In this document: positions 8,499 through 16,960 of the stretch, piece after piece
Position numbering within the stretch: the first letter of the stretch is position 1
How the letters are laid out: each line of letters begins with the position of its first letter
DNA from: Planctomycetota bacterium
GTDB taxonomy: Bacteria > Planctomycetota > Phycisphaerae > UBA1845
Assembly (NCBI GenBank): GCA_024276605.1
Contig: JAJRWX010000044.1
Location: forward strand, 1 to 64,000
Reading direction: 5' to 3'
DNA length: 64,000 bases
The notes under the pieces: generated by a model
Database searches by the model: none
Told to the model about the DNA's origin: nothing
What the model saw: only the letters and a program-made list of their open reading frames with translations
Made by a program: the position numbers and the translations under genes

Positions 8499-8780
8499 CT
8501 AAGGCGACTCGCTTTTCTTGAACTTGTTCTTGGCGCACCCGGACCCACGGTAGGCTTTGCGTTTCTCGGCGTACTCTTGCGGTGTGAGTTCTCCTAAGTC
8601 TATGGCATCGGGATTCTCAGCGATCTTAACTAGGAATGGAATACACCAGCCGCACCCCGTACCCGCATTCAGACATTCCGTCATACGGCTAGCCTGACTA
8701 GGGCGACGACGCTTGGCGAAGTTGATGAGCTTTCGCAGGGAGACGTGGTAGCAATAGCAAATGTTGTCGTCGAGATTCAT
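8499..8780 (-). CDS. BFD-like [2Fe-2S]-binding protein
   Basis: A small protein of about 93 residues with the bacterioferritin-associated-ferredoxin fold pattern: C8-x-C10 (CYC) and C43-x2-C46 (CGWC), spaced as in BFD domains that carry a [2Fe-2S] cluster. Such domains serve in iron release from bacterioferritin or as electron-transfer modules of larger enzymes. The C-terminal Lys-rich tail (GCAKNKFKKSE) is not part of the fold. No bacterioferritin is nearby. I chose the ATG at 8780 because the fold begins right after it; an upstream ATG at 8822 adds 14 residues. Neither has a clear ribosome site. Confidence 0.72.
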   Translation of the reverse strand: MNLDDNICYCYHVSLRKLINFAKRRRPSQASRMTECLNAGTGCGWCIPFLVKIAENPDAIDLGELTPQEYAEKRKAYRGSGCAKNKFKKSESP

Positions 8781-8835
8781 GTTCAATGCATTGTAGCGGT
8801 GGAAGCCTGCGATGTCTCGCATTGATGGCTACACG

Positions 8836-9225
8836 AATCGTCCATCGTCATTCCCGCCAAGGCGGGGACAATGGCTTGTTGATACGATGGGCGGCCCATC
8901 TCGTTTCGATGTGGGGGAGTCGATGATGGCGGGTACCCCATCCTTTGGGTACTCCCAAAGGGTGGGGGACGGATATTGTGTCGAAAGGTACCGCAAGTGT
9001 CACGGTCATTGCACGGACTATCCTTCCCCCACCCTTTGCCGGTAGGCAAAGGATGGGGCACCCGCGCTAGAAAGTGAGCTTCTACAGATTCGCCATATCT
9101 TCGTAAGTGAGTGGGCATGACGTTGAGCGTATATCATCGACTCCCCCAGGTCCAAAAAGAAGGATCTGGGCCCCCCAGTCGTCCATCGTCATTCCCGCAA
9201 AGACGGGAACGATGTCTTGTTGAAA
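8836..9225. mobile_element. Three-layer nest of palindromic elements
   Basis: Outer layer: a direct repeat of about 45 bases (CGTCCATCGTCATTCCCG...TTGTTGA) at 8838-8885 and 9179-9225. Middle layer: GGTGGCCCA-type hairpin ends in inverse orientation at 8889-8927 and 9134-9175, with family-specific interior near 9080-9130. Inner layer: CCCATCCTT-type hairpin ends at 8931-8974 and 9020-9063. Nothing here codes for protein. Confidence 0.7.
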
Positions 9226-9295
9226 CAGTTCATTCCAGCGGAAACTGTCGTGCTTACCCTTGCCAAGTCGGCTTGTTAACAGTCCAATGTCGGCT

Positions 9296-11032
9296 ATGAA
9301 CTGGACACAATATTTTATTCCGACGTCAAAAGAGATTCCTGCGGATGCCGCCGTTCCCTCTCACCAGTTGATGATCCGAGCCGGGTTGATTCGCCAAGTG
9401 GGTGCCGGGGCATACACTTACCTACCTCTGGGTTATCGTTCGCTTCGTAAAGTTGAAGCTATTGTACGTGATGAAATGAACTGCGCCGGCGCGCTCGAAC
9501 TTCTCATGCCGGCCCTTCACCCGATTGAATGGTGGGAGAAGACCGGACGTGTAGAGGCTATGGGTGATGTGCTGCTACGTCTTCACGGTAGCGGAGACGA
9601 TTGGCGCACGCGCACCGTGCTAGGGCCTACGCACGAGGAAGTCATTACCGAAATCGCCAAAGCGTATATCAATAGCTATAAGCAATTACCCGTCTCGCTT
9701 TATCAGATTCAAACCAAGTTTCGCGGTGAAGCGCGTCCCAAAAGCGGCGTGCTGCGTACGCGTGAATTCCTCATGAAAGATGCCTACTCCTTCCACGCTT
9801 GCAAGGAAGGACCGGGCGGGTTGGATGAAACGTATCAAAAGATGTACGACGCCTATTGTATGATTTTTTCTCGGGCGGGTATTCCGTACATACCGGTAGA
9901 AGCGGATTCCGGTGCCATCGGGGGCGATGCTTCGCACGAATTTATGGTCCCCACGGACGCCGGCGAAGACTATCTCGTGCAAAGCGAAGATGGCACCTAT
10001 GCGGCGAATCTCGAACGGGCGGAAATTCATCCGCTCGAAGATGTCGGAGGCGAGGCTACGAAACCATTGGACGAAGTGCATACGCCGGGGATGACCACGA
10101 TTGACGAGGTGTCAACTTTTCTCAAGTGTCAACCATGCGGCATGATAAAAACCATTATCTACGAAGTAGAGGGTGAGCCGTTGGTAGCCTTGGTGCGCGG
10201 TGACCATGAGGTCAATGAGGCCAAGCTGGCTAGAGCTGCGGGCGTAACGAGCGTTACAGCGGCAGAGCCTGATCTGATTAAAAAGCTAACAGGCGCAGAG
10301 GTAGGCTTCGCCGGTCCGGTTGGTCTTAAAGCCAGGATGATCGTGGACCAAGCCGTGACACTCATGCACGATGCGGTCACCGGGGCCAACAAAACGGATT
10401 ATCACATCACCGGGGTTAATCCTGGACGGGACTTCGAGATAAAAGAATCCGCGGACGTGCGGACTGCGGTCGAAGGTGATCGTGCAGCGAACGGTTCACC
10501 GCTGGTGTTCAAAAAATGCATTGAGGTTGGCCACGTTTTCAAACTGGGTACGAAATACTCTGATTCGATGGAGGCGAAATATCTCGATAATAACGGCAAA
10601 CCGCAGTCTTTGATTATGGGTTGTTACGGGATCGGTCTAAACCGCATCATGGCTGCGGCGATTGAAGCCCATCACGACGAAAATGGTATCACCTGGCCCA
10701 TGGCGATCGCGCCGTTCGAGGTGGTCATATGTGCGTTGGATATGCGCGTGGACGAAGTCACATCACTTTCCAACAAACTGCACGATGAGATGACGGCGGC
10801 TGGAATCGATGTGCTACTGGACGATCGAGACGCTCGACCGGGCTTTAAGTTTAAGGATGCCGAGCTGATCGGGTTCCCTATTCGGATTACGGTGGGTAAA
10901 CGAGGCTTAGCTGATGGTATCGTCGAAGTCCTCTTGCGCCGCTCGGGTGAAGTCCATAAAATCACCCCTAACGAAGTCGTTGCCTTTGTGACGAAGCAAA
11001 TTGAAGAGGCGATGAAAAACGAACGCACATGA
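9296..11032 (+). CDS. proS: Prolyl-tRNA synthetase (bacterial type)
   Basis: Class II synthetase charging tRNA-Pro. It aligns from MNWTQYFIPTSKEIPADA with the usual N-terminus. Seen: motif 1 region (AGLIRQVGAGAYTYLPLG), motif 2 FRGEARPKSGVLRTREFLMKDAYSFH, an INS editing domain of about 170 residues in the middle (contains ALVRGDHEVNEAKL), motif 3 GLNRIMAA, and the anticodon-binding domain (LDDRDARPGFKFKDAELIGFP). It has about 578 residues, normal for the family. ATG 9296 was chosen by homology; ATG 9287 and 9260 are in frame, and none has a strong ribosome site. Confidence 0.96.
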   Translation: MNWTQYFIPTSKEIPADAAVPSHQLMIRAGLIRQVGAGAYTYLPLGYRSLRKVEAIVRDEMNCAGALELLMPALHPIEWWEKTGRVEAMGDVLLRLHGSGDDWRTRTVLGPTHEEVITEIAKAYINSYKQLPVSLYQIQTKFRGEARPKSGVLRTREFLMKDAYSFHACKEGPGGLDETYQKMYDAYCMIFSRAGIPYIPVEADSGAIGGDASHEFMVPTDAGEDYLVQSEDGTYAANLERAEIHPLEDVGGEATKPLDEVHTPGMTTIDEVSTFLKCQPCGMIKTIIYEVEGEPLVALVRGDHEVNEAKLARAAGVTSVTAAEPDLIKKLTGAEVGFAGPVGLKARMIVDQAVTLMHDAVTGANKTDYHITGVNPGRDFEIKESADVRTAVEGDRAANGSPLVFKKCIEVGHVFKLGTKYSDSMEAKYLDNNGKPQSLIMGCYGIGLNRIMAAAIEAHHDENGITWPMAIAPFEVVICALDMRVDEVTSLSNKLHDEMTAAGIDVLLDDRDARPGFKFKDAELIGFPIRITVGKRGLADGIVEVLLRRSGEVHKITPNEVVAFVTKQIEEAMKNERT

Positions 11033-11053
11033 TAAAAAGAAACGAGTTTTCCT

Positions 11054-12052
11054 ATGAAAACGAAACAACTATTACCTATAGACCCGCTCGCTCGTTTCCA
11101 GGAAATATACGATGCACTCCAGGCTGATCGTCGGTGGTGGCGCGATACGTCTCCACTTCGATATGCCGCTATATCTGCAATCACTTGCCCGGGGCCTGCG
11201 GATAAAGTAGCGGCGTCCATTCGGAAAATTACTGAGAACCTTAGGAAAGAATCCGGTTTTGTAGGCCAACTTAGTCGCAGCCTACAGTTTATCATTGCTT
11301 CCATGTTATTAGGCTACGGCGATACAGCCCGTGCTTTTCTCCAAGAAGTAAAACGTGTTCGTTCAGTGTTTCGCACGGAGGGCATTCGTCGGGCTGCTGT
11401 ATACGAAACGATGACCATACTGATCCTGAGAACACAAGCGCAGCAGAAACCTATCACTATCAATAGCGTCAAGAGACTTAAAGACATCTACGAAGAAATG
11501 AAAGCCCATCATTGGTGGCTTACCGGACCTGAAGATTTACCCGTCTGTGCTATTTTGTGCGGACAAGATCATTCCGTGCAGCAAATCACCCAAAAGAGTG
11601 AAGACATTTACCAGGCACTTGCAAAGAAAAAACACCGCAAAGGCGATACGTTACAGGCTACAGCGAACATCCTATCCATGGTGCCGGACAACGCAGCGAA
11701 GATTGCCAAACGGTTCGTCGAATTGGCTGAGGGATTCCGAAAAAGTGGTGTATCGATCTGGCAAAGTGACTATGACGAACTGGCGATCCTCACATTCTTA
11801 AATCATTCGACAAGACGCATTGTGGATAACGTATTGACGCATCGAGAAACGATGAAGGCGCTCAAGCCTAAACCGGGACGCTCGCTTACGTTTAGCTTGG
11901 CCGCTAGTACCACGTTTGTAGCGCTGGCCCAAACGGATAAGACGTTGCAATCCGTCGCCGATATGAAATTGTTGATGGATATGCAAGCGATTATCCATGC
12001 GCAACAAGCGGCAGCGGCGGCAGCAGCAGCCTCAGCGGCGGCGGCTAGTTAA
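11054..12052 (+). CDS. DUF4003-like protein with polyalanine tail
   Basis: 332 residues, mostly alpha-helical by composition. The arrangement AVYETMTILILRTQ...YEEMKAHHWWLTGPEDLPVCAILCG...YQALAKKKHRKGDTLQATANILSM matches what I recall of DUF4003, a family best known from Firmicutes with no assigned reaction. The last roughly 20 residues are almost all alanine and serine (QQAAAAAAAASAAAAS), probably a disordered tail. It starts 21 bases after proS and could be co-transcribed with it. No signal peptide. Confidence 0.6.
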   Translation: MKTKQLLPIDPLARFQEIYDALQADRRWWRDTSPLRYAAISAITCPGPADKVAASIRKITENLRKESGFVGQLSRSLQFIIASMLLGYGDTARAFLQEVKRVRSVFRTEGIRRAAVYETMTILILRTQAQQKPITINSVKRLKDIYEEMKAHHWWLTGPEDLPVCAILCGQDHSVQQITQKSEDIYQALAKKKHRKGDTLQATANILSMVPDNAAKIAKRFVELAEGFRKSGVSIWQSDYDELAILTFLNHSTRRIVDNVLTHRETMKALKPKPGRSLTFSLAASTTFVALAQTDKTLQSVADMKLLMDMQAIIHAQQAAAAAAAASAAAAS

Positions 12053-12243
12053 CCTAAAAGGTATTGGACCTCCGTACCCATTTCGTTCCTTTTCACACAG
12101 CACTCGATGGTGGCAAATATGGTCCGCCTTCGCGCGAATTTACTTATATTTGGCAGAATATGGGCTGCACGCTATGGTACGTCGTGTCGGGCTGACACAT
12201 AAGCGTGCGTGGCACAACAACAACTATTTTCTGAGGGCAACCA

Positions 12244-14031
12244 ATGCACATACACCAAAACAAATTGATGAAATGTTTCCGTCATAGCGTAGCCATCTTG
12301 GCAATCATCATTTTCACCCCACCGGCATGGTCATCGACCAAGGATCGGATTGGCGAGAAACTTGCCGACGTTAAGGTTACCACACTGGATGGCCAAGCCG
12401 TCAATCTGCTGGATTATCATACGGGAAAGATGTTTGTCATTGCTTATACCGGCGTTGGCTGCCCCATCGCGGGACGTTACGCGCCCAGGCTGGAGCAATT
12501 ACTAAAAGATTATGGTAAGGATGGATTGCATATCATCGGGATCAACGCCAACCCACAAGACACGGCTGACAAGGTGCGCGACGACATTAAAGAACTGGGT
12601 ATTACATTCCCTGTTTTGCTCGACCACCATCAACAGCTTACGCGACAGCTCGACGCCAAGACGACCACCGTCGTTTTCCTTGTAGATAAAGCAGGCGTGA
12701 TTCGTTACCGAGGGATGATAGACAACCAATATGTTCTGGGCGCGCAGCGTCACAAGGCTAGTCGTAAATATCTGGAGAAAGCCATTCGCTCAGTCATGAA
12801 ATCAAAACCTGTCGAGGTTACGCGCACGGCTGCACCGGGGTGTGTCATCACGAGAATCGCGCCTGAGTCGACGTCGGAACGGATCACCTACTCGTCACAT
12901 ATTAAACGTATCATCCAGGATAATTGTGTGGCTTGTCATCGTCCTAAGCAGGTTGGGCCGTTTTCTCTCACCTCCTATGAATCTGTGCGAGGTTGGTCAG
13001 CTATGATCCATTCGGTCATTATGGATCGACGCATGCCTCCGTGGAACGCAGCGCCTGAGTTTGACGGAACTTTTGTCAACGAGCGACGATTACCGGAAAA
13101 AGACAAGCAAGCCCTGTTGGATTGGATCGCGAATGACATGCCGCGTGGTCATGAAGAGGAAGACCCACCGGACAAAAAGTTCTCTCGATTATGGCGCATT
13201 GGTAAACCGGACAAAGTGTACACGGTGAAGAAGGGATTCAGCGTGCCGGCTGAAGGCGTGGTGGAGTATCAATATTTTAGTATTCCAACCAAATTCAAAA
13301 AGGACAAATGGATTCAGGCGATGGAAGCTCGCGCCGGTGCAGCCGACGTGGTTCACCACATTTTAGCCTTCATCGTGGACCCCAACGGGCCAAGAACACA
13401 AAATAGTAAACTCGGATTAGAAGACGGGTATCTCTGTGCCTCGGTACCCGGTGATACGCCGTCGATTTTTCCTAAGGGACGAGCCAAGAAATTGCCCGCG
13501 GGGCATACAATCGTGCTTCAAGTGCATTACACAACCAACGGAAAAAAGCGTAAAGACAAATGTAAACTGGCTATGGTGTTTAGTGACGATCCGGTTGAAG
13601 AGGAAGTACGCACACGCGGCATTTATAACCTGACCTTCAAGATTCCGCCGGGTGATCCGGATTACGAGGTTCGATCGGAGCATACCTTCAAAGAAGACAC
13701 GCAAATTCTAGGTTTATATCCACACATGCACTTTCGTGGTAAGTCATGGAAGTATGTAGCCCACTATCCCGATGACACAAAGAAGACACTTCTTGATGTA
13801 CCTCGTTTTGATTACAACTGGCAGGAGTCGTACATCCTGAATAAACCGATCACCTTACCGAAGGGAACCAAGCTGGAGTGCATCGCACATTTCGATAATT
13901 CCGACAAGAATTTGGTTAATCCCGATCCCACGGAGGAAGTGAAATTCGGTGAACAGTCTTGGGAAGAAATGATGATAGGATACGTAGACTACATCACCCT
14001 GGCTGACGGTGGTTCACAAGGGACTGATTAG
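12244..14031 (+). CDS. Exported redoxin / c-type heme / copper monooxygenase-like fusion protein
   Basis: 595 residues. A signal peptide (AILAIIIFTPPAWSS) is followed by three parts. (1) A peroxiredoxin/AhpC-like domain, about residues 30-185, with GVGCPIAGRYAP; there is only one Cys, so it is not a thioredoxin CxxC. (2) A mono-heme segment with CVACH (C228, H232) and the distal MPPW motif typical of planctomycete cytochrome domains. (3) A C-terminal region like the copper type II ascorbate-dependent (PHM/DBH) monooxygenases, with HHILAF, QVHYTT, HMHFRGK and HFDNS as candidate copper ligands. It probably works in the periplasm as a redox enzyme; the substrate is unknown. GAGGG lies 6 bases before the ATG. 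Confidence 0.78.
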   Translation: MHIHQNKLMKCFRHSVAILAIIIFTPPAWSSTKDRIGEKLADVKVTTLDGQAVNLLDYHTGKMFVIAYTGVGCPIAGRYAPRLEQLLKDYGKDGLHIIGINANPQDTADKVRDDIKELGITFPVLLDHHQQLTRQLDAKTTTVVFLVDKAGVIRYRGMIDNQYVLGAQRHKASRKYLEKAIRSVMKSKPVEVTRTAAPGCVITRIAPESTSERITYSSHIKRIIQDNCVACHRPKQVGPFSLTSYESVRGWSAMIHSVIMDRRMPPWNAAPEFDGTFVNERRLPEKDKQALLDWIANDMPRGHEEEDPPDKKFSRLWRIGKPDKVYTVKKGFSVPAEGVVEYQYFSIPTKFKKDKWIQAMEARAGAADVVHHILAFIVDPNGPRTQNSKLGLEDGYLCASVPGDTPSIFPKGRAKKLPAGHTIVLQVHYTTNGKKRKDKCKLAMVFSDDPVEEEVRTRGIYNLTFKIPPGDPDYEVRSEHTFKEDTQILGLYPHMHFRGKSWKYVAHYPDDTKKTLLDVPRFDYNWQESYILNKPITLPKGTKLECIAHFDNSDKNLVNPDPTEEVKFGEQSWEEMMIGYVDYITLADGGSQGTD

Positions 14032-14070
14032 ACGAACCTGCCTATTCGTCGAATCGCACACAAAAAGTAT

Positions 14071-14113
14071 ATCATCGACTCCCCCAGGTCCAAAAAGAAG
14101 GCCCTGGCCACTA
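14071..14113 (-). repeat. Single GGTGGCCCA-type hairpin end
   Basis: ATCATCGACTCCCCC then AGGTCC/GGCCCT stem sequence as in the paired elements at 8889-9175 and 46510-46709, but with no inverse partner nearby. It lies at, and just overlaps, the 3' end of the HD-domain gene on the minus strand, whose last codons read through it. Confidence 0.6.
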
Positions 14114-14719
14114 GGTCGCGCAACAGGTGACTGTAAAACGCACCTGTACAGTTATTAACGTCTCTAACCCAATATCAGCGGCGATGCTTTGTATCGCGGA
14201 AATGCAGTGAGTCACATGTTCGGGTAGCGGGATACCCAATAGCTGCGCTCCTTCGTGAATATCCTCACGAGACACAGCCGCGGCGAAGCTTCGCTGCTTG
14301 AGTTTTTTTATTACGCTCTTCGATGTCATGCCCGCCAATTGAGAGGGACGCACCAAAGCTGCCGCGTAGATAAAACCGGATAGTTCATCAACGGCGAAAA
14401 GTGTCTTACGAATGGGTCTATCACGCGGAAAGTCTTCAAGGTTCCACGGTGTGTGGGACATAATAGCGCCGATGACCTCCTCATCACAGCCACCCGCACG
14501 CAGAATTTTCGCACCCTCGTGGGTATGGTCAGCCGGATCAGGCCAGCGTTCGTAATCAAAATCGTGGAGCAACCCAGCCAACCCCCACAACGACTCGTCC
14601 TCATCAAAGAGCCTGGCGTAAAACACCATAGAAGCTTCCACGCACTGCGCGTGACGAATCAGTGCGGGATTTTTCGTGTATTCGTTAAGGATTTCCCAAG
14701 CTTGACTACGATCCATCAT
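14111..14719 (-). CDS. HD-domain (HDIG-type) putative hydrolase
   Basis: A protein of about 202 residues with the HD metal-binding pattern: H24 (IRHAQCVEAS), the HD pair in LLHDFDYERWP, H in DHTHEGAKIL, and the later SHTP. This resembles HDIG-type phosphohydrolases of small size whose substrates are often nucleotides; no substrate can be named. A GAGGAAAA ribosome site precedes the tandem ATG ATG start. The C-terminus (VQVRFTVTCCAT) ends in the repeat at 14071-14113, so the native tail may have been altered by that insertion. Confidence 0.8.
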   Translation of the reverse strand: MMDRSQAWEILNEYTKNPALIRHAQCVEASMVFYARLFDEDESLWGLAGLLHDFDYERWPDPADHTHEGAKILRAGGCDEEVIGAIMSHTPWNLEDFPRDRPIRKTLFAVDELSGFIYAAALVRPSQLAGMTSKSVIKKLKQRSFAAAVSREDIHEGAQLLGIPLPEHVTHCISAIQSIAADIGLETLITVQVRFTVTCCAT

Positions 14720-14845
14720 GTTTTTTCCTCGCTGAGGAAATGTGGTTTATCATAGGTGCCGAGTTTTTGACTCTACGCACAGGACGGATACCATCATAAG
14801 CCTGTGACTGTGGGTGTCCACGTATCCTCGTTAGGGAGGTAACTG

Positions 14846-15901
14846 TTGTCTGATCTCACGCGAGCCACATTCGGCGCTGAAGAACTTTCCGTCGTCCTTA
14901 GTCACTATGATGCGGGTATTGTGGAATCGGTCACACCGTTTCCGCGAGGCTCGCGTAAAAGCCCGAAGGTCGGTATTGTCGCTGAAAAGGGTAAGTACTT
15001 ACTCAAGCGCCGCGCAGGTGGCAAAGCCGTACCCGATCGTGTGCGCTTTGCACACCGTGTACAAACCCATCTAGCCGACGTCGGATTCCCGCTCGCCAAA
15101 ATTATCCGTACACGCGATACGCAGCAAACCTACGTCCAGATACGTGAGCATATCTACGAATTGTTTGAGTTCGTAGCCGGTCAACCTTACGAACGAAGTG
15201 AAGAAGAAGCACGTGAAGCCGGTATCACCCTCGCACGCTTTCATGAAGCGATGAATGGTATGACGATTGCCAAATCGCTGGCCGTGCCGACGGGAGACTA
15301 CCATGACTCCACCCGCATTCGCTCCAGACTATTTGGTCTCGGCTCCACGTTAAGCTCGCATGATAGCTTTAGCGGAGACGAAGCGGAATTAGCCTCATTG
15401 GTACAATTTTTACTTGCCGCCTACGACGAAGCGGCTGAAGCCGTCAATACGCAAGGGTATAACACACTACCGGAATCGATCGTGCATGGCGATTGGCATC
15501 CCGGCAATCTTCTGTATCGCAAAAAACGTGTCCTGGCAGTGATCGATTTCGACGCCGCCCGGAGATCGCGTAGCGTCATCGATATAGCCAACGGGCTGTT
15601 ACAATTTTCGATCGTAGCCAAAGGTGACCCAGCTGGCTGGCCCGACCACGTGGATACGGTTCGATTCGCCGCGTTTCTTGAGGCCTATAACACACACATG
15701 CCCCTGTCCGACTTGCAACGTGCCTGCATACCACAGCTTATGATCGAAGCCATTATTTCCGAATGTGTATTGCCTATCTATCAAACCGGCTCGATGGGAC
15801 AGTGGGCCGGTTTTCGCGTACTGAAAATGGTGCGTCGCAAGGTACGTTGGCTGGGGGAACACGGGGCGAAATTGGTGGGCAGCGACGCAGAAGGCGTGTA
15901 G
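14846..15901 (+). CDS. Phosphotransferase of the aminoglycoside-kinase/CotS-like family
   Basis: 351 residues with the APH kinase-like fold. The ATP-lobe lysine is in GKYLLKRRA, the catalytic loop is VHGDWHPGNLLY, and the metal-binding Asp is in VLAVIDFDAA. Members phosphorylate small molecules such as homoserine, choline, fructosamines or aminoglycosides; the substrate cannot be told here. The start is TTG, decided by a strong AGGGAGGT ribosome site 6 bases upstream; there is no better ATG. It is divergent from the HD hydrolase, the two starts being separated by about 125 bases. Confidence 0.85.
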   Translation: MSDLTRATFGAEELSVVLSHYDAGIVESVTPFPRGSRKSPKVGIVAEKGKYLLKRRAGGKAVPDRVRFAHRVQTHLADVGFPLAKIIRTRDTQQTYVQIREHIYELFEFVAGQPYERSEEEAREAGITLARFHEAMNGMTIAKSLAVPTGDYHDSTRIRSRLFGLGSTLSSHDSFSGDEAELASLVQFLLAAYDEAAEAVNTQGYNTLPESIVHGDWHPGNLLYRKKRVLAVIDFDAARRSRSVIDIANGLLQFSIVAKGDPAGWPDHVDTVRFAAFLEAYNTHMPLSDLQRACIPQLMIEAIISECVLPIYQTGSMGQWAGFRVLKMVRRKVRWLGEHGAKLVGSDAEGV

Positions 15902-15948
15902 ACCTAAGCCTGTGACAGTATCGGCGGGATGGACACGCCGAACCGTGG

Positions 15949-16046
15949 TCAGAGCCGTATGACGCCAGCCTGCGGTCTATATGAGTGAACATGGCCACCT
16001 GCACCCACATGCCGGTACGTCACCAGGCTTGCGCCAGGTGCTCTGA
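15949..16046. mobile_element. AGAGCC-family paired palindromic element
   Basis: The left end GTCAGAGCCGTATGACGCCAG is the imperfect inverse of the right end CACCAGGCTTGCGCCAGGTGCTCTGAC. The same pair occurs at 39906-40020 and 43668-43768, with a lone end near 30309. Non-coding. Confidence 0.65.
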
Positions 16047-16136
16047 CATGGCCCGCCTAACCTGTCTTGCACCCAATAAATCGGGTTGCTCATTTCCAGG
16101 CTGGCATAGGCATCGAATGTTTGCTATCATGCACGC

Positions 16137-16502
16137 GTGCAAAATGAACCTGCCGCCCAATTCGCCGTGGAACTCGCCCGGATCGCTAGTGACAGCAAAT
16201 CCGAAGATGTGATCGTGTTAGATCTACGCGGTATTAGCCCGGTAACGGATTATGTCGTGATCGGTACGGGCACTTCAGATCGACAAATGAGGGCCGTAGC
16301 TGAACGGGTCATCGATTACGCGAAAAAAGTCGGCGAAAGACCCTACGGACATTGCGGACAAAACAGTGCCACGTGGATCATTGTCGATTTCGTGAACGTG
16401 GTCTTCCATGTCTTCGCACGTCCGCATCGCGCCTATTACGACCTGGAACTTCTCTGGGGTGACGCCCCACGCTTGACCTGGACGCGTAGCGAGTCGGCTT
16501 GA
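16137..16502 (+). CDS. rsfS: Ribosomal silencing factor RsfS
   Basis: 121 residues. RsfS/Iojap binds ribosomal protein L14 and blocks subunit joining when nutrients are low. The protein covers the whole fold: DVIVLDLRGISPVTDYVVIGTGTSDRQM at the front and GHCGQNSATWIIVDFVNVVFHVFARPHRAYYDLELLWGDAP at the back (the family's 'W...D.g...vHvf....R..Y.LE.lW' pattern). The start is a GTG at 16137, giving the same N-terminus as other RsfS proteins. The usual neighbour nadD is not present. Confidence 0.94.
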   Translation: MQNEPAAQFAVELARIASDSKSEDVIVLDLRGISPVTDYVVIGTGTSDRQMRAVAERVIDYAKKVGERPYGHCGQNSATWIIVDFVNVVFHVFARPHRAYYDLELLWGDAPRLTWTRSESA

Positions 16503-16528
16503 ACATCGGCTATTGATCGCCGATGTGA

Positions 16529-16832
16529 TCGGGTCCGTGACACTTCCGGCGGCTTCAGGACCGTCCCTCGTTGCAGCCTGAAAGGCTGACCGATAGTAGC
16601 CGTGGGCAAGTCCGCCGCAGGTGGACGCCGCTCACGGTAAACCCAACATGCGTTCCATTCGACCCTGCAGGGGTCGCACACATCTCGCAGAATAGACGAC
16701 CCTTTCAGGGTCGAGCGTCTTGGTGTTGGAGCAATCCGGTGGCGGCGTCCGCCTGAGGCGGACTTGCCACCGGCTACTCCAGAGCAGGCCTTCGGCCTGC
16801 AACAACTGCCGCCGATTCTGCCACAGACCCGA
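16529..16832. mobile_element. Large fold-back (inverted-repeat) element
   Basis: The left half (TCGGGTCCGTGACAC...CGGCGGC, then GTTGCAGCCTGAAAGGCTG, AGTAGCCG, GGCAAGTCCGCCGCAGG) is the imperfect inverse of the right half (reading inward: TCGGGTCTGTGGCAG...CGGCGGC, GTTGCAGGCCGAAGGCCTG, AGTAGCCGG, GGCAAGTCCGCCTCAGG) over about 110 bases. Each half holds two smaller palindromes. It lies between rsfS and argS and has no coding potential. Confidence 0.7.
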
Positions 16833-16960
16833 TGTGATCTATCCGCATCCTAACAAGTCGAAAACTTAACCATAGCCGACGACGATTGTCGAAATGCTGC
16901 TCGGCGTTTATAAGAATCCGCAGATAATGTATTTGCTTTTGATATTGAGGACGTTATGGC

